From Ferrovibrio terrae_B (lineage in GTDB: Bacteria; Pseudomonadota; Alphaproteobacteria; Ferrovibrionales; Ferrovibrionaceae): a stretch of DNA of 9,546 nucleotides. Below, piece after piece: positions 6,736 through 9,546 of this stretch; position 1 is the stretch's first letter, and each line of letters opens with the position of its first letter. Where the stretch lies: NCBI RefSeq assembly GCF_943371255.1, contig NZ_CALRUC010000143.1, forward strand, positions 1-9,546. Reading direction: 5' to 3'. The notes under the pieces are model-generated. The model had not been told where the DNA came from. It ran no database searches and worked only from the letters and a program-made list of their open reading frames with translations. Position numbers and translations under genes: made by a program.

Positions 6736-6757
6736 GATTAAATCTTCTTAATCTTAG
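6736..6757 (-). repeat. AT-rich inverted/direct repeat upstream of degP
   Basis: Perfect six-base arms GATTAA (6736-6741) and TTAATC (6748-6753) lie six bases apart. The same stretch holds two AATCTT copies (6741-6746 and 6750-6755), nine bases apart. On the minus strand this reads AAGATT-NNN-AAGATT. It is an AT island in GC-rich DNA, about 80-100 bases before the degP start, touching the oxidase stop codon. A tandem site for an OmpR-type regulator is a reasonable guess. A weak terminator is unlikely because the stem is short and AT-rich. Confidence 0.4.
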
Positions 6758-8145
6758 GCAACCCGCAGATAGCTCATCATGCCGGTTTCCTGGTGTTCGA
6801 TGATGTGGCAGTGGAACATCCAGTCGCCCGGTTGGCCGGCGACAAAGCCGATGCGGATGCGCTCCTTGGGCCGGACCAGAACGGTATCGGCCCAGTGCGG
6901 CGGCAGGTCGCGTTCCGACGAGGAAAGCACCCGGAAGGTGTGGCCATGCAGATGCATCGGATGTTGATGCGGCGTGCCGTTGAACAGCTCGGCCACGTAG
7001 CTCCTGCCGGATTTGAGCTCGAACAGCGGCGGCGGCTTGCGGTCATGGGCCGCGCCCGGCCAGGTCTGCCGGTTGATCGACCAGAACACTTTCTGGGTCA
7101 GGCAGAGTTCATCGACACTGACGCCATTCTGCTTGGCCCAGGATTCCAGCGCCGGATCCAGACTGCCGGCCAGCAGCTGGATATCCAGCGTGGTTGCCGC
7201 CTTGAGGTCGGGCATCGGTAACTCTGCCGCCGGCAATCGCAGCACCGCCTTGGTGGAGCGCAGACCATCCCCCGCTGTCACCAACTTGGCCAGCGGACGT
7301 GGGCGCGTGCTGAACACATCCTCCAGCACGATCTCTGCGCCGCTCTTCGTCGGCGCGATGAAAGCCACATCGGCACGCATGGCCGGACCAAGGCGCCAGC
7401 CGTTCAGCGCAAAGGGATCACAGGCATTGCCGTCGGTGGCGATCACCACCGGGTTGGCGGCGCCGCGCAGATTGAGCATCGGGATGCGTGTCGAATCGAC
7501 ATTGAGAATGCGCAACCGCACCCGCGCGCCGGGCGGCACCGTGAGTGTCGGCATCACCTCGCCGTTCACGGTGCGCAAATCGCCGAAGGTGCCGGCCCGC
7601 GCAGCGCCGGCGTCAGTCAGGAAATCGCCAAAGCTGCCATCAGGACGGCTGCGCCAGTCCTTCAGCACCAGCACATGCTCAAGATCAAACAGGCCCTGGT
7701 CGCGCGGGTCTTCCACGATCAGCACCCCGGCCAGGCCGCGCCCGAGCGCCTCGACCGTGTTGCAATGGGGGTGGAAGAAGAAGGTACCCGGATCCGGTGG
7801 GCTGAACTGATAAGTAAAGCTGTCGCCCGGCTTCACCGGGTCGTGGGGCATATAGGGCACACCATCCATGCCGTAGGGCACGCGCACGCCATGCCAGTGA
7901 ATGGTGCTGTGCTCACGCAGCTCATTGTGGAATACGGCCGTGAAAGGCTCATTCCGCTTGGCACGGAATATCAGTGGGTATTTTTCATTGTACAGCCACA
8001 AGGTCGACGGCCCGGCATTGCCGGGCAGCGTCCGGGGCACCGCGCGCGCGGTGATGCTGTGCGACTCGGGCGCCGCCAGAACCATTCGCGGGGCCAGCGC
8101 GGCAGCGAGGCCGGACAGAAGCATCGTGCGCCGGGTAGGTTTCAA
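6754..8145 (-). CDS. Tat-exported multicopper oxidase
   Basis: With the TTG start, a 463-residue three-domain laccase/CopA-like oxidase. It oxidises a substrate (phenol, Cu(I) or other) and reduces oxygen to water. A twin-arginine signal begins PTRRTMLLSGL (3-13), with likely cleavage near VLA/AP (24-25), so it acts in the periplasm. All four copper-ligand clusters are present: HWHG (83-86), HPH (125-127), HPMHLHGH (395-402) and HCHIIEHQETGM (445-456), the last giving the type 1 Cys446, His451 and axial Met456. No Met-rich insert is seen, unlike CueO. I prefer TTG 8145: it has GGATGAGG five bases upstream and puts the Arg pair at 5-6. ATG 8205 would add 20 residues with codons (GTA, ACT, ACA, CTA, ATT) unlike the rest of the gene. 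ATG 8205 is the main alternative. Confidence 0.92.
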   Translation of the reverse strand: MKPTRRTMLLSGLAAALAPRMVLAAPESHSITARAVPRTLPGNAGPSTLWLYNEKYPLIFRAKRNEPFTAVFHNELREHSTIHWHGVRVPYGMDGVPYMPHDPVKPGDSFTYQFSPPDPGTFFFHPHCNTVEALGRGLAGVLIVEDPRDQGLFDLEHVLVLKDWRSRPDGSFGDFLTDAGAARAGTFGDLRTVNGEVMPTLTVPPGARVRLRILNVDSTRIPMLNLRGAANPVVIATDGNACDPFALNGWRLGPAMRADVAFIAPTKSGAEIVLEDVFSTRPRPLAKLVTAGDGLRSTKAVLRLPAAELPMPDLKAATTLDIQLLAGSLDPALESWAKQNGVSVDELCLTQKVFWSINRQTWPGAAHDRKPPPLFELKSGRSYVAELFNGTPHQHPMHLHGHTFRVLSSSERDLPPHWADTVLVRPKERIRIGFVAGQPGDWMFHCHIIEHQETGMMSYLRVA

Positions 8146-8182
8146 ACTGGCCTCATCCGAATGCCGGGATAGAATCCCTGTA

Positions 8183-8211
8183 ATAGTCGGTGCAGGTACG
8201 CCCATGGTCAA
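8183..8211 (-). promoter_or_regulatory. Candidate promoter of the multicopper oxidase gene
   Basis: On the minus strand TTGACC (8211-8206) is a good -35 match. A weak -10 candidate GACTAT (8188-8183) lies 17 bases on, or TATTAC at 20 bases. Transcription would then begin near 8175, upstream of the TTG start at 8145 but downstream of ATG 8205. The inverted repeat at 8221-8239 lies just upstream of the -35. Confidence 0.35.
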
Positions 8212-8220
8212 CCATGCCCC

Positions 8221-8239
8221 CTGCGTTGTCGTGACGCAG
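8221..8239. repeat. Inverted repeat in the oxidase/methyltransferase divergent region
   Basis: Perfect six-base arms CTGCGT (8221-8226) and ACGCAG (8234-8239) with a seven-base spacer. Partial extension follows through CCC at 8218-8220 and AGGG at 8241-8244 with one unpaired base. The size and place, between two divergent starts, fit an operator, but I cannot assign a regulator. Confidence 0.4.
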
Positions 8240-8252
8240 CAGGGAAAGTCCT

Positions 8253-8261
8253 TGCTATTAA
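8253..8261 (+). promoter_or_regulatory. Candidate extended -10 promoter of the methyltransferase gene
   Basis: TGCTATTAA is an extended -10 arrangement (TG, one base, TATTAA with four of six consensus bases). It lies 44 bases before the GTG start. No convincing -35 hexamer sits at the right distance. A start near 8268 would place the CATTCCC/GGGAATG repeat at the very 5' end of the message. Confidence 0.3.
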
Positions 8262-8267
8262 TGCAGT

Positions 8268-8289
8268 CATTCCCGCACGATAGGGAATG
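8268..8289 (+). repeat. Inverted repeat in the methyltransferase leader
   Basis: Perfect seven-base arms CATTCCC (8268-8274) and GGGAATG (8283-8289) flank eight bases. A further GGGAA lies at 8242-8246, so three GGGAA/TTCCC elements occupy 46 bases. The repeat ends three bases before the ribosome site at 8293-8300. It could be an operator or a leader hairpin affecting translation. Confidence 0.45.
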
Positions 8290-8292
8290 GGT

Positions 8293-8300
8293 GAGGGAGG
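8293..8300 (+). promoter_or_regulatory. Shine-Dalgarno site deciding the GTG start of the methyltransferase
   Basis: GAGGGAGG ends five bases before GTG 8306. This spacing, and the family-typical first residues it gives (MDWTEGYVDVGYT), favour GTG 8306 over the in-frame ATG 8261 and GTG 8291. Confidence 0.75.
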
Positions 8301-8305
8301 CTGGT

Positions 8306-9546
8306 GTGGACTGGACTGAAGGTTACGTAGACGTCGGATATACGCACGATTTTTACCGTGAGTTGAACCCGGCCATGCACCGCTTCGCGCTGTTGTCGCG
8401 CAACATACAAACCGGCGTCGATCCGGAGCGCTTCAGCTACTGCGAGCTTGGATGCGGCCACGGCTTCAGCACCCTTCTGTTGGCTGCCGCCCATCCCGAT
8501 GCCGAATTCCATGCCAATGATTTCCTGCCCAGCCATATCGCCTATGCGCGCAAGCTGGCCGTGGATACCGGGGTGGCCAACGCCTCGTTCTATGATGATT
8601 CCTTCGAGGAGTTCGGTCGCCGCGACCTGCCCGACTTCGATGTCATCGTCCTGCATGGCGTATACAGCTGGGTCTCGGCGGAGAACCGCAAGCATATCGT
8701 CGATTTCATCGCGCGCCGCCTGAAAGTTGGGGGCGTTGTCTATATCAGCTACAATTGTCACCCGGGCTGGGCCGCCATGAGCCCGCTGCGCGATCTGATG
8801 ATCATGTTTGCCGGCAACCCGGACGAACCGATCCTCAACCGCATCGATCACGCGCTCGACAAGGTGCAGGGCCTGTTCGACGCCAACAGCCTCTACACCC
8901 GCGTTTACCCCATGCTCAAGGACCGCTTTGACAGTGTCCGCAAGCAGACGCGCTCCTATGTCGCCCATGAATATTTCAATCGCGACTGGACGATTTTCTA
9001 CCATACCGATGTGGCGCGCGATTTCCGGGATGCCAAGCTCAATTTCGCCGCCAGCGTCCAGATGCTCGACCACCTGGATCACTTCAACCTGAATCCAGAA
9101 CAGCAGAAGCTGCTGAATGAAACGCCGAATGCCGATCATCGCGAGGTGCTGCGTGACTTCCTGGCCAACCGCCAGTTCCGCCGCGACCTGTATATAAAAG
9201 GCGGACTCTCGCTCGCCCAGTTTGAACGCAACGACCTGATTGCCAATACCCGCTTTGCGCTGACCGTGCTGCCGGCGGAGATTCCACGCAATCTGCTGAC
9301 TGCCCTGGGCAGCTTCGGTCTCAACCCTGCGGCCTTCGACCCGGTCATCGCCGCCTTTGAACACGGCCCGCGCACGATCCGGCAATTGCAAGCCGAGGAT
9401 GGCACTAAGACACTTGGCTTCCCGCTGCTGCTCGACACCGTGATGACACTGGTGGGCAACAATCATCTGCAGCCCTGCCTGGATGCGGCCGGCGACGCCC
9501 GCCGCACCAGCTACACCAAGACCTTCAATACGGCGATCATGCAGCA
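8306..9546 (+). CDS. Class I SAM-dependent methyltransferase with methyltransferase regulatory domain (3' truncated)
   Basis: The frame is open from GTG 8306 to the window edge, giving 413 complete codons with no stop. An N-terminal class I methyltransferase domain (about 40-150) shows SAM-binding motif I ELGCGHGFS (47-55), an acidic residue D72 in HANDFLPSH after strand 2, and DFDVIVLHGVYSWVS (110-124) as motif IV. VGGVVYISYNCHPGWAAMSPL (141-161) is the junction to the family's predicted methyltransferase regulatory domain (PF10119 type), followed by mostly helical sequence with YVAHEYFNRDW and RRDLYIKGG. The C-terminal third is less conserved and cut off. The substrate of this family is not established as far as I know. 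It is divergent from the multicopper oxidase gene, with about 160 bases of shared control region. The opposite strand also has a long open frame here, but this frame carries the recognisable family motifs. Confidence 0.9.
   Translation, partial: MDWTEGYVDVGYTHDFYRELNPAMHRFALLSRNIQTGVDPERFSYCELGCGHGFSTLLLAAAHPDAEFHANDFLPSHIAYARKLAVDTGVANASFYDDSFEEFGRRDLPDFDVIVLHGVYSWVSAENRKHIVDFIARRLKVGGVVYISYNCHPGWAAMSPLRDLMIMFAGNPDEPILNRIDHALDKVQGLFDANSLYTRVYPMLKDRFDSVRKQTRSYVAHEYFNRDWTIFYHTDVARDFRDAKLNFAASVQMLDHLDHFNLNPEQQKLLNETPNADHREVLRDFLANRQFRRDLYIKGGLSLAQFERNDLIANTRFALTVLPAEIPRNLLTALGSFGLNPAAFDPVIAAFEHGPRTIRQLQAEDGTKTLGFPLLLDTVMTLVGNNHLQPCLDAAGDARRTSYTKTFNTAIMQ

Noticed and set aside
8267..9466. A 399-codon open frame on the minus strand opposite the methyltransferase
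   Set aside because: It lies wholly antisense to a frame with clear methyltransferase motifs, a good ribosome site and family-typical ends. Its own translation shows no motif I recognise. Long antisense frames are common in GC-rich DNA.
1..9546. CRISPR array, tRNA, rRNA, insertion sequence, prophage or toxin-antitoxin pair
   Set aside because: I found no repeated spacer pattern, RNA gene signature, transposase or terminal repeats, and the gaps between genes are too short to hide such elements.

Overview
The window is high in GC, with C or G at most third codon positions. It carries typical alphaproteobacterial gene families: a molybdenum-hydroxylase flavoprotein subunit, a cobalt-type nitrile hydratase, a DegP/two-component block, a Tat-exported multicopper oxidase and a methyltransferase with a regulatory domain. 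A Rhodospirillales-like alphaproteobacterium fits best, but that is inferred from gene style only. Coding density is very high, no gap exceeds about 160 bases, and I see no tRNA, rRNA, CRISPR array, transposase or phage gene.

Layout. On the plus strand at the left edge is the 3' end of a CO-dehydrogenase/xanthine-dehydrogenase medium (FAD) subunit gene (1-312), followed by a textbook intrinsic terminator (334-371). Eighteen bases later begins an NAD(P)-dependent Ldh-family oxidoreductase (389-1441). It converges on a long minus-strand block, with one base between the two stop codons. Read in its own direction, that block runs multicopper oxidase (8145-6754), DegP/HtrA protease (6659-5184), OmpR-type response regulator (5127-4447), sensor histidine kinase (4454-3096), nitrile hydratase alpha (3084-2446), beta (2449-1787) and nitrile hydratase accessory protein (1790-1443). 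To the right of the oxidase, across a compact divergent control region with two perfect inverted repeats, a class I SAM-dependent methyltransferase starts at a GTG (8306) and runs off the window.

How the genes may work together. DegP, the response regulator and the kinase form an envelope-quality-control module. The adjacent Tat-dependent multicopper oxidase suggests that the signal may concern copper or periplasmic oxidative stress, which is inference. The nitrile hydratase genes follow the kinase at 11 bases or less. The joints from regulator to accessory protein are start/stop overlaps or near-overlaps, so nitrile hydratase is probably made from the same message as the kinase. Nitrile hydratase converts nitriles to amides in the cytoplasm. 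No amidase is visible, so the next step must be encoded elsewhere.

I do not see a convincing wholly new system. The points most worth a second look are the fusion of a nitrile hydratase operon to an envelope-stress/two-component operon, the His/Asp-rich N-terminus of the alpha subunit, the structured divergent promoter region, and an AT-rich repeat upstream of degP.
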